Shown: piece after piece, positions 33,082 to 40,889 of the stretch
Numbering within the stretch: the first letter of the stretch is position 1
Layout of the letters: every line of letters begins with the position of its first letter
Source of the DNA: Oscillospiraceae bacterium
GTDB lineage: Bacteria > Bacillota_A > Clostridia > Oscillospirales > Ruminococcaceae
NCBI GenBank assembly: GCA_004558145.1
Contig: SFDQ01000010.1
Coordinates: 55,286-119,285, forward strand
DNA: 64,000 bases
Direction of reading: 5' to 3'
The notes under the pieces: generated by a model
Seen by the model: the letters and a program-made list of their open reading frames with translations, nothing else
Databases searched by the model: none
Told to the model about the DNA's origin: nothing
Made by a program: the position numbers and the translations under genes

Positions 33082-33999
33082 TCACACCCCGCCCTTGCAG
33101 AGGATGGCCACCCAGCCGCCCTGGCGGCGCACCTCGGCCACCTTGAGGCCCGCGGCGGCAAGCCCGGCGCACACTTCCTCTTCCCGCGCGTCGATGATGC
33201 CGCTGGCGATGAAGGTGCCGCCTTCCGCCAGCAGGGCGGGCACGCAGGGGGCCAGATGCAGGATGGCGTTGGCCACGATGTTGGCGGTGATGATGTCGTA
33301 TTTGCCGGTAGCCTTGTCGGACAGATCGCCCACCAGCACCTTCAGCCTGCCGTCCACGCCGTTGAGTTCGGCGTTTTCGCCGGCGGTGCGCACGCACATG
33401 GGGTCGATGTCCACGCCCTCGGCCTCGGCCGCCCCCAGCTTGAGGGCCGCGATGGCCAGGATGCCGCTGCCGGTGCCGATGTCCAGCACCCGCTCGCCGC
33501 CCTTGACCAGTTCGTCCAGCGCGGCAAGGCACAGGGCGGTGGTCTCATGGGTGCCGGTGCCGAAGGCCATGCCCGGGTCCAGCCGGATGACGATGCGGTC
33601 GGTGGGGTATTCCTCCCAGCTGGGCACGATGGCCAGCCGCTTGCCGATGGGCAGGGCGTGGTAATAGGCCTTCCAGGCGGTCTCCCAGTCCTGCTGCTCC
33701 ACGCCGTCCGCCGCCAGGGAGTAGTCCAGTTCGGCGGCTTCCAGGCGGCCCCGCAGCAGGTCCAGCACCTCGGCGGGGTTCTCGTCGGGGGAGAGATACA
33801 GGTGCACCGTCACGTGGGTGCGGTCCTTGTCCAGCAGGTCCTGCTCGATGAGGTCCACGTGGGCGATGCGCTCCACCTGCTCTTCCAGGTCGGAATAGTC
33901 CTCGATGTAGATGCCGCCGCCGGACACGCCGGTGGCGATGGCCTCGGCGTCCTCCGCCTGGGCTTTGGGAACGGTGATCTTGATGTCGGTCCACTGCAT
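33082..33999 (-). CDS. prmA: Ribosomal protein L11 methyltransferase
   Basis: 305 residues. The C-terminal Rossmann domain has the AdoMet motif VLDIGTGSGILAIAALKLGA and the ITANIVANAIL segment, and the N-terminal recognition domain is of normal length. It methylates ribosomal protein L11. AAGGAGG lies 8 bases before the ATG. It is the first gene of a two-gene operon with rsmE. Confidence 0.95.
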   Translation of the reverse strand: MQWTDIKITVPKAQAEDAEAIATGVSGGGIYIEDYSDLEEQVERIAHVDLIEQDLLDKDRTHVTVHLYLSPDENPAEVLDLLRGRLEAAELDYSLAADGVEQQDWETAWKAYYHALPIGKRLAIVPSWEEYPTDRIVIRLDPGMAFGTGTHETTALCLAALDELVKGGERVLDIGTGSGILAIAALKLGAAEAEGVDIDPMCVRTAGENAELNGVDGRLKVLVGDLSDKATGKYDIITANIVANAILHLAPCVPALLAEGGTFIASGIIDAREEEVCAGLAAAGLKVAEVRRQGGWVAILCKGGV

Positions 34000-34039
34000 A
34001 AAGGGGCCCTCCTTGGGGTGGTTTCGTTTCTAATGTATT

Positions 34040-34048
34040 ATTATAGCA
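34040..34048 (-). promoter_or_regulatory. Extended -10 promoter of prmA-rsmE
   Basis: On the minus strand TGCTATAAT, a perfect -10 with the extended TGn; no good -35 box at 16-18 bases. Confidence 0.5.
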
Positions 34049-34086
34049 TCCCCTGCGGCGTTTTTGTGAAAAAAGAGAGAAGAAAA

Positions 34087-34167
34087 GCCCCTTTGTTCCA
34101 CACAACGAGGAACGGGGCCGGGAGTTTTCAACAAAAAGCGGCCCCCGTGTTCAAAACACGGGGGCCG
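34087..34167 (-). terminator. Tandem terminators after pyrI
   Basis: Read on the minus strand: a 13-bp perfect stem (34139-34151 with 34155-34167) followed by GCTTTTT. Then a bulged stem (34087-34118) is followed by TTTTCTTCTC. Confidence 0.8.
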
Positions 34168-34222
34168 GGTGAGCCGTTCAGCGCTCTGCCGGGCTTGCTG
34201 GGGCGGCAGAGGCGGCGGGCTT

Positions 34223-34648
34223 TCAGCCGCGCTTATACTCCTGCTCGCAGTACATGCAGCGGTAGACGCCCTTCTCGGGGTCGGTGAGCACGAACACATG
34301 GTCCAGCTCCTGCTCCACGCTGGTGATGCAGCGGGGGTTCTTGCACTTGGCAACGTTCACGATGCGCTCGGGCAGCTGCAGGTGCTTTTTCTCGATGATG
34401 TGGCCGCCGTCGATGATGTTGACGGTGATGTTGGGGTCGATGAAGCCCAGCACGTCCAGGTCGATGTCGATGCGGTCCTCGATCTTGATGATGTCCTTGC
34501 GGCCAGACTTCTTGCTGCGGGCGTTCTTGATGATGGCCACGCTGCAGTCCAGCTTGTCCAGTTCCAGCACGCGGTAGATCTCCATGCTCTTGCCGGACTC
34601 GATATGGTCGATCACAACGCCTTTTTCCAGGCTGTCAATGTTCAGCAT
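34223..34648 (-). CDS. pyrI: Aspartate carbamoyltransferase regulatory subunit
   Basis: 141 residues. The N-terminal allosteric domain begins MLNIDSLEKGVVIDHI. The zinc domain has all four ligands: CKNPRC (C-x4-C) and CMYC (C-x2-C). It binds nucleotides and tunes the catalytic subunit. Its start codon touches the pyrB stop codon, with no bases between, so coupled translation is expected. Confidence 0.95.
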   Translation of the reverse strand: MLNIDSLEKGVVIDHIESGKSMEIYRVLELDKLDCSVAIIKNARSKKSGRKDIIKIEDRIDIDLDVLGFIDPNITVNIIDGGHIIEKKHLQLPERIVNVAKCKNPRCITSVEQELDHVFVLTDPEKGVYRCMYCEQEYKRG

Positions 34649-35560
34649 TTACTCCACCTCCAGCATTTTCAGGATAAGGGCCATGCGCACGAAGCGCCCG
34701 AACTTCGCCTGACGGAAGTAGGCGGCGCGGGGGTCGTCGTCCACCTCCACGCTGATCTCGTTGACGCGGGGCAGGGGATGCATGACGATCATGTCCTGTT
34801 TGGCCAGCTTCATCTTCTCGTTGTCCAGGATGTAGCTGTCCCGCAGGCGGATGTAGTCCTCCTCGTTGAAGAAGCGCTCGCGCTGCACGCGGGTCATGTA
34901 GAGGATGTCCATCTTGCCGATGGCGTCCTCCAGGCGCTCCACCTCTTCGAACTCGTAGCCGCTGCGCACCAGGTCGTCCCGGATGTAGTCGGGCACCTGC
35001 AGCTCCTTGGGGCTGACCAGCACGAACTTGATGTTCTCATAGCGCATCATGGCGCGGATGAGGCTGTGGACGGTGCGGCCGAACTTGAGGTCGCCGCACA
35101 GGCCCACGGTCAGGTTGTCCAGATGGCCCTTCAGCCGGTGGATGGTGAGCAGGTCGGTGAGGGTCTGGGTGGGATGCTGGTGGCCGCCGTCGCCGGCGTT
35201 GATGAGGGGGCAGTCCACCTTGGAAGCGGCCACGGTGGCAGCGCCCTCCTTGGGATGGCGCATGGCGATGATGTCGGCATAGCACTCCACGGTGCGCACG
35301 GTGTCGGCCACGCTCTCACCCTTGGCGGCAGAGCTGGAATTGGCCGAAGAAAAACCCAACACCTTGCCACCGAGACTGAGCATTGCGGATTCAAAGCTCA
35401 AACGGGTGCGGGTGCTGGGTTCAAAAAACAGTGTGGCCAGGATCTTGCCGTCACACTTGTGAGCAAAAGCCTGGGGGTCTTCGATGATTCGGTCGGCGAG
35501 AGCGAGGAGCTCGTCGATCTCCTGCGTGGTCAGATCGAGCGGACTGATCAGTTTCTTCAC
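34649..35560 (-). CDS. pyrB: Aspartate carbamoyltransferase catalytic subunit
   Basis: 303 residues. Makes N-carbamoyl-aspartate from carbamoyl phosphate and aspartate, the committed step of pyrimidine synthesis. Signatures are FFEPSTRTRLSFE (carbamoyl phosphate loop), GDGGHQHPTQ, GDLKFGRTVHSL and MHPLPRVNEI. I chose GTG 35560 because AAAGGAGGA lies 8 bases before it; a TTG at 35581 would place that site inside the gene. A short leader and the PyrI partner suggest allosteric rather than attenuation control. Confidence 0.95.
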   Translation of the reverse strand: MKKLISPLDLTTQEIDELLALADRIIEDPQAFAHKCDGKILATLFFEPSTRTRLSFESAMLSLGGKVLGFSSANSSSAAKGESVADTVRTVECYADIIAMRHPKEGAATVAASKVDCPLINAGDGGHQHPTQTLTDLLTIHRLKGHLDNLTVGLCGDLKFGRTVHSLIRAMMRYENIKFVLVSPKELQVPDYIRDDLVRSGYEFEEVERLEDAIGKMDILYMTRVQRERFFNEEDYIRLRDSYILDNEKMKLAKQDMIVMHPLPRVNEISVEVDDDPRAAYFRQAKFGRFVRMALILKMLEVE

Positions 35561-35590
35561 GAAGGGGGTCCTCCTTTGCAAATTTTTTTC

Positions 35591-35619
35591 ATTCTACAAC
35601 GGCGCGGCACAAAAAGCAA
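35591..35619 (-). promoter_or_regulatory. Promoter of pyrBI
   Basis: On the minus strand: TTGCTT, a 17-base spacer, then TAGAAT. The predicted leader is only about 25 bases. Confidence 0.55.
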
Positions 35620-35660
35620 GCCCCTTTTTGAAAAAACTTTGCCCCGGCGGCGGTCCGGCC

Positions 35661-35689
35661 TTGTGCCGGGCGCGGCGCTGGTATAGAAT
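35661..35689 (+). promoter_or_regulatory. Promoter of the agmatine deiminase gene
   Basis: TTGTGC (35661-35666), a 17-base spacer and TAGAAT (35684-35689). Confidence 0.55.
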
Positions 35690-35725
35690 AACGGCAGGAC
35701 CCCCTGAAAGGAGCGGAAAAACACC

Positions 35726-36817
35726 ATGGCAAAGCGCATCCACAGCACCCCGAGAAAAGACGGCTTCCGCATGCCCGGCGAGTTCGAGCCCCAGGAGAAG
35801 ATCTGGATGATCTGGCCCGAGCGGCCGGACACCTGGCGCGACGGCGCAAAGCCCGCCCAGAAGGCCTTTGTTGAAGTAGCCCGGGCCATCAGCGCCTTTG
35901 AGCCGGTGACCATGCTGGTCTCCGCCGCCCAGTACGCCAACGCCCGCAACCAGCTGCCCGACGAGGTGCGGGTGGTGGAGATGAGCACCGACGACGCCTG
36001 GTGCCGGGACTGCGGCCCCACCTTCCTGAAGAACGACAAGGGCGAGGTGCGGGGCGTTGACTGGGAGTTCAACGCCTGGGGCGGCCTTGTGGACGGGTGC
36101 TATTTCCCCTGGGCCAACGACAACGCCGTGGCCCGCAAGATCTGCGAGATCGAGGGCATCGACAGCTACCACACCCCCGGCTTCGTGCTGGAGGGCGGCT
36201 CCATCCATGTGGACGGGGAGGGCACCCTGCTCACCACCGAGATGTGCCTTTTGAGCGCGGGGCGCAACCCCCACATGACCAAGGACGAAATTGAAGAACA
36301 GCTGAAAGAATATCTGAACGTGGACAAGGTCATCTGGCTGAAGGACGGCATCGACCCCGGCGAGACCAACGGCCATGTGGACGACGTGGCCTGCTTCGTG
36401 CGGCCGGGGGAGGTGGCCTGCATCTGGACCGACGACCCCGCCGACCCCTTCTATGAGCCCGCCCGGGCGGCCTACGAGACCCTGTGCCGGGCCACCGACG
36501 CGAAGGGCCGCCGGCTGAAGGTGCACAAGCTCTGCCTGCCCAAACAGCCGGTGCGGCTGGGGGCAGACTTTGCCATCGACGCGGTGGAGGGCAGCCTGCC
36601 CCGCCGGGAGGGGGACGTGTGCATCGCCTCCTACGCCAACTTCCTCATCGTGAACGGCGGCGTCATCGTGCCCCAGTACGGCGACGAGAACGACCCGCTG
36701 GCGCTGGAGCAGATCCAGGCCATGTTCCCCGAGCGGAAGGTGGTGGGCGTTTACACCCGCGAGGTGGTCTACGGCGGGGGCAACATCCACTGCATCACCC
36801 AGCAGCAGGTGAAGTGA
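35726..36817 (+). CDS. aguA: Agmatine deiminase
   Basis: 363 residues, typical length. Converts agmatine to N-carbamoylputrescine and ammonia. The catalytic Cys356 sits in GGGNIHCITQQ at the C-terminus. Other family segments are WPERPDTWR, DDAWCRDCGPTF and GETNGHVDD. It is cytosolic and stands alone here, divergent from pyrBI and without aguB or a putrescine carbamoyltransferase nearby, so the next step must be encoded elsewhere. Its own terminator follows. Confidence 0.95.
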   Translation: MAKRIHSTPRKDGFRMPGEFEPQEKIWMIWPERPDTWRDGAKPAQKAFVEVARAISAFEPVTMLVSAAQYANARNQLPDEVRVVEMSTDDAWCRDCGPTFLKNDKGEVRGVDWEFNAWGGLVDGCYFPWANDNAVARKICEIEGIDSYHTPGFVLEGGSIHVDGEGTLLTTEMCLLSAGRNPHMTKDEIEEQLKEYLNVDKVIWLKDGIDPGETNGHVDDVACFVRPGEVACIWTDDPADPFYEPARAAYETLCRATDAKGRRLKVHKLCLPKQPVRLGADFAIDAVEGSLPRREGDVCIASYANFLIVNGGVIVPQYGDENDPLALEQIQAMFPERKVVGVYTREVVYGGGNIHCITQQQVK

Positions 36818-36836
36818 TTTTTTGCGCGCCACGCAG

Positions 36837-36865
36837 GGCGGCCCGGCTCCGGGCCGCCTTTTTTT
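36837..36865 (+). terminator. Terminator of aguA
   Basis: GGCGGCCCGG (36837-36846) pairs with CCGGGCCGCC (36849-36858), then T7. Confidence 0.88.
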
Positions 36866-36876
36866 GCAAAAAGGGA

Positions 36877-36905
36877 TTGACAAACCCGCGGCGATGGAGT
36901 ATCAT
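36877..36905 (+). promoter_or_regulatory. Promoter of the feo operon
   Basis: A perfect TTGACA (36877-36882), a 17-base spacer and TATCAT (36900-36905). The first feo palindrome starts 10 bases downstream, overlapping the predicted start. Confidence 0.75.
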
Positions 36906-36914
36906 CAGGTAGAA

Positions 36915-36930
36915 GTTAGCGACGACTAAC
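36915..36930. promoter_or_regulatory. feo palindrome, copy 1
   Basis: GTTAG-CGACGA-CTAAC. It sits at about +4 to +19 of the feo promoter, where a bound repressor would block transcription. Confidence 0.7.
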
Positions 36931-36972
36931 GCAACGCCCGGCCGGCCCTGCCGGCTTTTTCACGGCGGTGGA

Positions 36973-36988
36973 GTTAGTTCCATCTAAC
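36973..36988. promoter_or_regulatory. feo palindrome, copy 2
   Basis: GTTAG-TTCCAT-CTAAC, same half-sites and spacing as copy 1, 58 bases further on and before feoA. Confidence 0.7.
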
Positions 36989-37032
36989 CACTGGTGCCGC
37001 CGCACCGTGTTCCGCTGAAAGCAGGTGAAAAC

Positions 37033-37245
37033 ATGACCTTGAACAACGCCGACACCGGCCGGGAATACATCATCCGGGCCATCGACACCGACGACGAGGA
37101 GATGGACGCCTTTCTGTTCTCGCTGGGGTGCTTTTCCGGCGAGCCCATCACCGTGGTCTCCCGCCTGAAAGGGGGCTGCGTGGTGGCCATCAAGGACGGG
37201 CGCTACACCATCGACGAACAGCTGGCCGGGGCCATCTGCGTTTGA
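37033..37245 (+). CDS. feoA: FeoA ferrous iron transport protein
   Basis: 70 residues, a small SH3-like protein. The segment SLGCFSGEPITVVSRL and the C-terminal GRYTIDEQLAGAICV fit FeoA. It is a cytosolic partner of FeoB. The start ATG 37033 follows AGGTGA. It lies 125 bases before feoB, with a palindrome of the same type in between. Confidence 0.88.
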   Translation: MTLNNADTGREYIIRAIDTDDEEMDAFLFSLGCFSGEPITVVSRLKGGCVVAIKDGRYTIDEQLAGAICV

Positions 37246-37293
37246 GGCAGGGGGGCTTTTCCCGCGCATTTTTACGGACCGCCGCGCCCCGTG

Positions 37294-37309
37294 GTTAGCC
37301 TTGGCTAAC
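37294..37309. promoter_or_regulatory. feo palindrome, copy 3
   Basis: GTTAG-CCTTGG-CTAAC, extended by one pair to GGTTAG...CTAACC. It lies between feoA and feoB. Confidence 0.7.
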
Positions 37310-37369
37310 CATCCGGCGTTTGCGATAGAACGCCCTGCGGGGCTTTGAGCATGACAGGAGGAACCGCTT

Positions 37370-39376
37370 ATGAGAATCGCTCTGACCGGAAACCCCAACT
37401 CCGGCAAGACCACCATGTACAACGCCCTCACCGGGCGCAGCGAGAAGGTGGGCAACTGGGCCGGCGTTACCGTGGAAAAGAAGGAACACCCCATCAAGAA
37501 GAGCTTTTGCCCCGCCGGGGAGGAGCTGGTGGCCGTGGACCTGCCCGGCGCCTACTCCATGTCTCCCTTCACCTCGGAGGAGAGCATCACCAGCAGCTAT
37601 GTGCGCCACGAGCACCCGGACGCCATCATCAACATCGTGGACGCCACCAACCTCTCCCGCAGCCTGTTCTTCACCACCCAGCTGCTGGAGCTGGGGGTGC
37701 CGGTGGTGGTGGCGCTGAACAAAAACGATATGAACGAGAAAAAGGGCACCACCATCGACGCCGCCGCCCTTTCGGCGGCCCTGGGCTGCCCGGTCATCCC
37801 CACCGTCTCCACCGCGGGCACCGGCCTGCGGGAGGTGACCGCCGCCGCGGCAGGCCTCTACGGCAAGGGCCAGAAGGCCCCCTACGCCCAAGGCGAGGTG
37901 GACCTGACCGACAAAAAGGCGGTGGAAGAGGCCGACCGCCGGCGCTTCGCCTTTGTGAACCAGCTGGTGAGCAAGGTGGAGCAGCGCACGGTGCTCACCC
38001 GGGAAAAGGGCACCGGCGACGCCATCGACGCGGTGCTGACCAACCGCTGGCTGGGCATCCCCATCTTCGCGCTGGTGATGTTTCTGGTGTTCCAGATCAG
38101 CCAGGTGTGGGTGGGCCCCTTCATCGCCGACGCGCTGGTGGCCCAGATCGAGACCTTCCAGGGCTGGGTGGGCGACCAGCTGGCGGGGGCGAACCCCCTG
38201 CTGAGCGCCCTGCTGGCGGACGGCATCATCGGCGGCGTGGGCGCCGTGGTGGGCTTTCTTCCCCTGGTGATGGTGATGTACTTCCTCATCGCCCTGCTGG
38301 AGGACTGCGGCTACATGTCCCGTGTGGCGGTGGTGCTGGACCCCATCTTCAAGAAGGTGGGCCTTTCCGGCAAGTCGGTCATCCCCTTCGTCATCGGCAC
38401 CGGCTGCGCCATCCCCGGCGTGATGGCCAGCCGCACCATCCGCAACGAGCGTGAGCGCCGCGCCACCGCCATGCTCACCCCCTTCATGCCCTGCGGCGCG
38501 AAGATCCCGGTCATCAGCCTGTTCGCCGGGGCCTTCTTTGCGGACGCGGGCTGGGTGAGCTTCGTGATGTACTTCACCGGCATCGTGCTCATTTTCCTTG
38601 GCGCGCTGCTGGTGAACCGCATCGCCGGCTACAAGAACCGCAAGAGCTTTTTCATCATCGAACTGCCCGAATATAAAGTGCCCTCCCTGTGGTTCGCCTT
38701 CAAGGCCATGTGCAGCCGCGGCTGGGCCTACATCGTGAAGGCCGCCACCATCATCCTGCTGTGCAACACCGCCGTGCAGATCATGCAGACCTTCACCTGG
38801 AACTTCACGGTGGCCGAGGCGGCGGACCAGTCCATCCTGGCCTCCATCGCCGCGCCCTTCGCCGTTCTGCTGGTGCCCGTGGTGGGCGTGCTCAGCTGGC
38901 AGCTGGCGGCCGCCGCCGTCACCGGCTTCATCGCCAAGGAGAACGTGGTGGGCACCTTGGCCGTCTGCTTCGTGGGCCTTGAAAACTTCATCGATACCGA
39001 CGAACTGGCCATGCTGGAGGGCTCCGGCACCCAGGTGGCGGGCATCATCGCCATCACCAAGGTAGCGGCCCTGGCCTATCTGATGTTCAACCTGTACACC
39101 CCGCCCTGCTTTGCGGCCATCGGCGCGATGAACAGCGAGATGAAGAGCGCCAAGTGGCTGTGGGCCGGCATCGGCTTGCAGCTGGGCACCGGCTACTCGG
39201 TGGGCGTGCTGGTCTACCAGTTCGGCACCCTCATCACCACCGGCTCCTTCGGCGCGGGCGCGGTGCCCGGCCTTGCCGCCGTGGCCGTCTTTGCCGCCAT
39301 CCTCACCTGGCTGTGCCTGCGGAGCGACCGCTCGCTGGCCAAGGAGTACTCCCTCAAGGGGGTGAGCGCCGCATGA
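37370..39376 (+). CDS. feoB: FeoB ferrous iron permease
   Basis: 668 residues. The N-terminal G domain shows G1 GNPNSGKTT (7-15), G3 DLPGAYS and G4 NKND. The membrane part has the Gate motifs, including a CGAKIPV segment and GTGCAIPGVMASRTI. It imports Fe2+ and hydrolyses GTP. AGGAGG precedes the ATG. It overlaps the Cys-rich gene by ATGA. The strong promoter and palindromes upstream indicate iron control. Confidence 0.96.
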   Translation: MRIALTGNPNSGKTTMYNALTGRSEKVGNWAGVTVEKKEHPIKKSFCPAGEELVAVDLPGAYSMSPFTSEESITSSYVRHEHPDAIINIVDATNLSRSLFFTTQLLELGVPVVVALNKNDMNEKKGTTIDAAALSAALGCPVIPTVSTAGTGLREVTAAAAGLYGKGQKAPYAQGEVDLTDKKAVEEADRRRFAFVNQLVSKVEQRTVLTREKGTGDAIDAVLTNRWLGIPIFALVMFLVFQISQVWVGPFIADALVAQIETFQGWVGDQLAGANPLLSALLADGIIGGVGAVVGFLPLVMVMYFLIALLEDCGYMSRVAVVLDPIFKKVGLSGKSVIPFVIGTGCAIPGVMASRTIRNERERRATAMLTPFMPCGAKIPVISLFAGAFFADAGWVSFVMYFTGIVLIFLGALLVNRIAGYKNRKSFFIIELPEYKVPSLWFAFKAMCSRGWAYIVKAATIILLCNTAVQIMQTFTWNFTVAEAADQSILASIAAPFAVLLVPVVGVLSWQLAAAAVTGFIAKENVVGTLAVCFVGLENFIDTDELAMLEGSGTQVAGIIAITKVAALAYLMFNLYTPPCFAAIGAMNSEMKSAKWLWAGIGLQLGTGYSVGVLVYQFGTLITTGSFGAGAVPGLAAVAVFAAILTWLCLRSDRSLAKEYSLKGVSAA

Positions 39377-39546
39377 TGGCCGACCTCATCGCCGGCGGCA
39401 TCATCGCCGCCATCGTCCTGGCCGCCGCCTTCTATGTCTACAAGGCGAAAAAGAGCGGCAAAAAGTGCATCGGCTGCCCCGACTCCGGCGGCTGCTCCGG
39501 CTGCTGTTCCGGCTGCCACGGCAGCGCGGCGCAGGAGGAGCGCTGA
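39373..39546 (+). CDS. FeoB-associated Cys-rich membrane protein
   Basis: 57 residues: one transmembrane helix (about 5-24) and a cytosolic tail with seven cysteines (CIGCPDSGGCSGCCSGC). This matches the small protein family found directly after feoB in Firmicutes. The four-base overlap with feoB implies coupled translation. The tail could bind Fe2+ on the inner face of the pore. A second in-frame ATG lies one codon later. Confidence 0.85.
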   Translation: MMADLIAGGIIAAIVLAAAFYVYKAKKSGKKCIGCPDSGGCSGCCSGCHGSAAQEER

Positions 39547-39685
39547 ACGAACCGAATCATCCACGCCCGGCCCGCCGGCGGCAAACACGGCGGTGCCGAT
39601 GGGCATTTTCTCTCCGAAGGGCCCCGCCCGGCCCGAAAAAGACGAACGGTCCCTCGCTCTTTTTCCTTTCCCGGCCGGGCGGGCT

Positions 39686-39723
39686 GCGGGGCGGGCGCGC
39701 GGCAAAAAGCGCGCCTGCCCCGC
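39686..39723 (+). terminator. Terminator-like hairpin after the feo genes
   Basis: A 15-bp stem with one G-T pair (39686-39700 with 39709-39723), an 8-base loop, then CTCTTCCCTTC. The rest of the 39547-39822 gap holds no gene that I can see. Confidence 0.6.
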
Positions 39724-39783
39724 CTCTTCCCTTCGGCCACGCCGCCCGGCCTGCGGGCCTTGCGGCATTTGTTTTCCGCCTTG

Positions 39784-39799
39784 GTTAGTCATAACTAAC
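39784..39799. promoter_or_regulatory. feo palindrome, copy 4
   Basis: GTTAG-TCATAA-CTAAC, again 16 bp, 23 bases before the DUF3793 gene. It overlaps the only weak -10-like sequence there. Confidence 0.7.
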
Positions 39800-39822
39800 C
39801 GCCAAATCAGAAAGGAGCCGCC

Positions 39823-40374
39823 ATGTCCGACCAACTGATCGTGCACCACTGCGCCCCCACGCTGGCGGGGCTGAAGGCCGGGAGCCTGTTCTCCTGCCCC
39901 TGCCGGGACGCAGGGCAGCTGACCGGCGAACTGCGGAGGCTGAACCGGGCGCTGGCCCCCAAGGGGCTGCGGGTGCTGCCCCTGCAAACGGAGAAAGGGC
40001 GGGCGCTGATCTATCTTTACCGGCCCCGGGCGCTGGAGCGGGAGCTGGCGGGCGGCGAGGCCCGCGCCCTGCTGGAAGAGCGGGGCTACGGGGCGGAGGC
40101 CGCTTGCCGCTGCCTGGCGCGGCTGGCCCGAAAACTGCGGGCGGGGGAGGCGTTCCCCCACGAGATCGGGCTGTTTCTGAGCTATCCGCCCCGGGACGTG
40201 CGGGGCTTCATCTGCAACGGGGCCTGCCGCCACAAGTGCGCGGGCTGCTGGAAGGTCTACGGCAACGAGGCCGCCGCCCTGCGCACCTTTGAGGTCTGGC
40301 GGCGCTGCACCCGCATTCTGGAGGCCCGGCTGGCGCAGGGCTGTCCGCTGGAAAAGCTGGCTGTGGCCGGCTGA
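39823..40374 (+). CDS. DUF3793-family protein
   Basis: 183 residues. The C-terminal part FPHEIGLFLSYPPRDVRGFI followed by a CRHKCAGCWKVYG segment is characteristic of DUF3793, a family common in anaerobic Firmicutes beside flavodoxin and Feo genes. Six cysteines are clustered in the middle and C-terminal parts. Function unknown. A GGAG site precedes the ATG. The palindrome upstream ties it to the feo genes. Two residues that I would expect after the Cys cluster (K-V-Y) are kept. Confidence 0.85.
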   Translation: MSDQLIVHHCAPTLAGLKAGSLFSCPCRDAGQLTGELRRLNRALAPKGLRVLPLQTEKGRALIYLYRPRALERELAGGEARALLEERGYGAEAACRCLARLARKLRAGEAFPHEIGLFLSYPPRDVRGFICNGACRHKCAGCWKVYGNEAAALRTFEVWRRCTRILEARLAQGCPLEKLAVAG

Positions 40375-40395
40375 CGACGAAAGAGAGGTTTCAAC

Positions 40396-40809
40396 ATGAA
40401 TAAGATCGCAGTTGTTTTTTGGAGCGGCACCGGCAACACCGAGGCCATGGCCGCCGCGGTGGCGGAAGGCGCGGGCCCCGGGGCCGAACTGATCCCGGCG
40501 GCCGCCTTTGACCCCGCCGCCCTTGCAAACTATGACGGCTTTGCCTTCGGCTGCCCCTCCATGGGGGCGGAACAGCTGGAGGAGAGCGAGTTCGAGCCCA
40601 TGTTCACCGCCTGCGAGGCGGGGCTTGCCGGGCGCAGAGTGGGGCTGTTCGGCTCCTACGGCTGGGGCGACGGGGAGTGGATGCGCAGCTGGGAAGAGCG
40701 CTGCGCCGCCGCCGGCATCGCCCTGGCCGCCCCCTCGGTCATCTGCTGCGAGGTCCCGGACGAGGACGCTCTCGCCGCCTGCCGCGCCCTGGGCGCGGCC
40801 CTGGCCTGA
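40396..40809 (+). CDS. Short-chain flavodoxin
   Basis: 137 residues. The FMN phosphate loop reads VFWSGTGNTEAM, and the later GSYGWGDGEW loop matches flavodoxins. It would carry electrons in place of ferredoxin when iron is scarce. It follows the DUF3793 gene by about 20 bases and probably shares its operator, which fits an iron-limitation role. It ends at a strong terminator. Confidence 0.93.
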   Translation: MNKIAVVFWSGTGNTEAMAAAVAEGAGPGAELIPAAAFDPAALANYDGFAFGCPSMGAEQLEESEFEPMFTACEAGLAGRRVGLFGSYGWGDGEWMRSWEERCAAAGIALAAPSVICCEVPDEDALAACRALGAALA

Positions 40810-40844
40810 GGGCTTCAAAAACGCTTTTTTCTTCCCCCAAAAGA

Positions 40845-40887
40845 GGGACCGCCCCGGCATGCTGCCGGGGCGGTCCCTTCGTTTTTT
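40845..40887 (+). terminator. Terminator after the flavodoxin gene
   Basis: A 15-bp stem (40845-40859 with 40863-40877), a TGC loop, then TTCGTTTTTT. Confidence 0.88.
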
Positions 40888-40889
40888 GT

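Noticed and set aside
35561..35590. A pyrimidine attenuator or PyrR-binding leader before pyrB
   Set aside because: The predicted leader is only about 25 bases, with no terminator/antiterminator pair, and control by PyrI is the simpler explanation.
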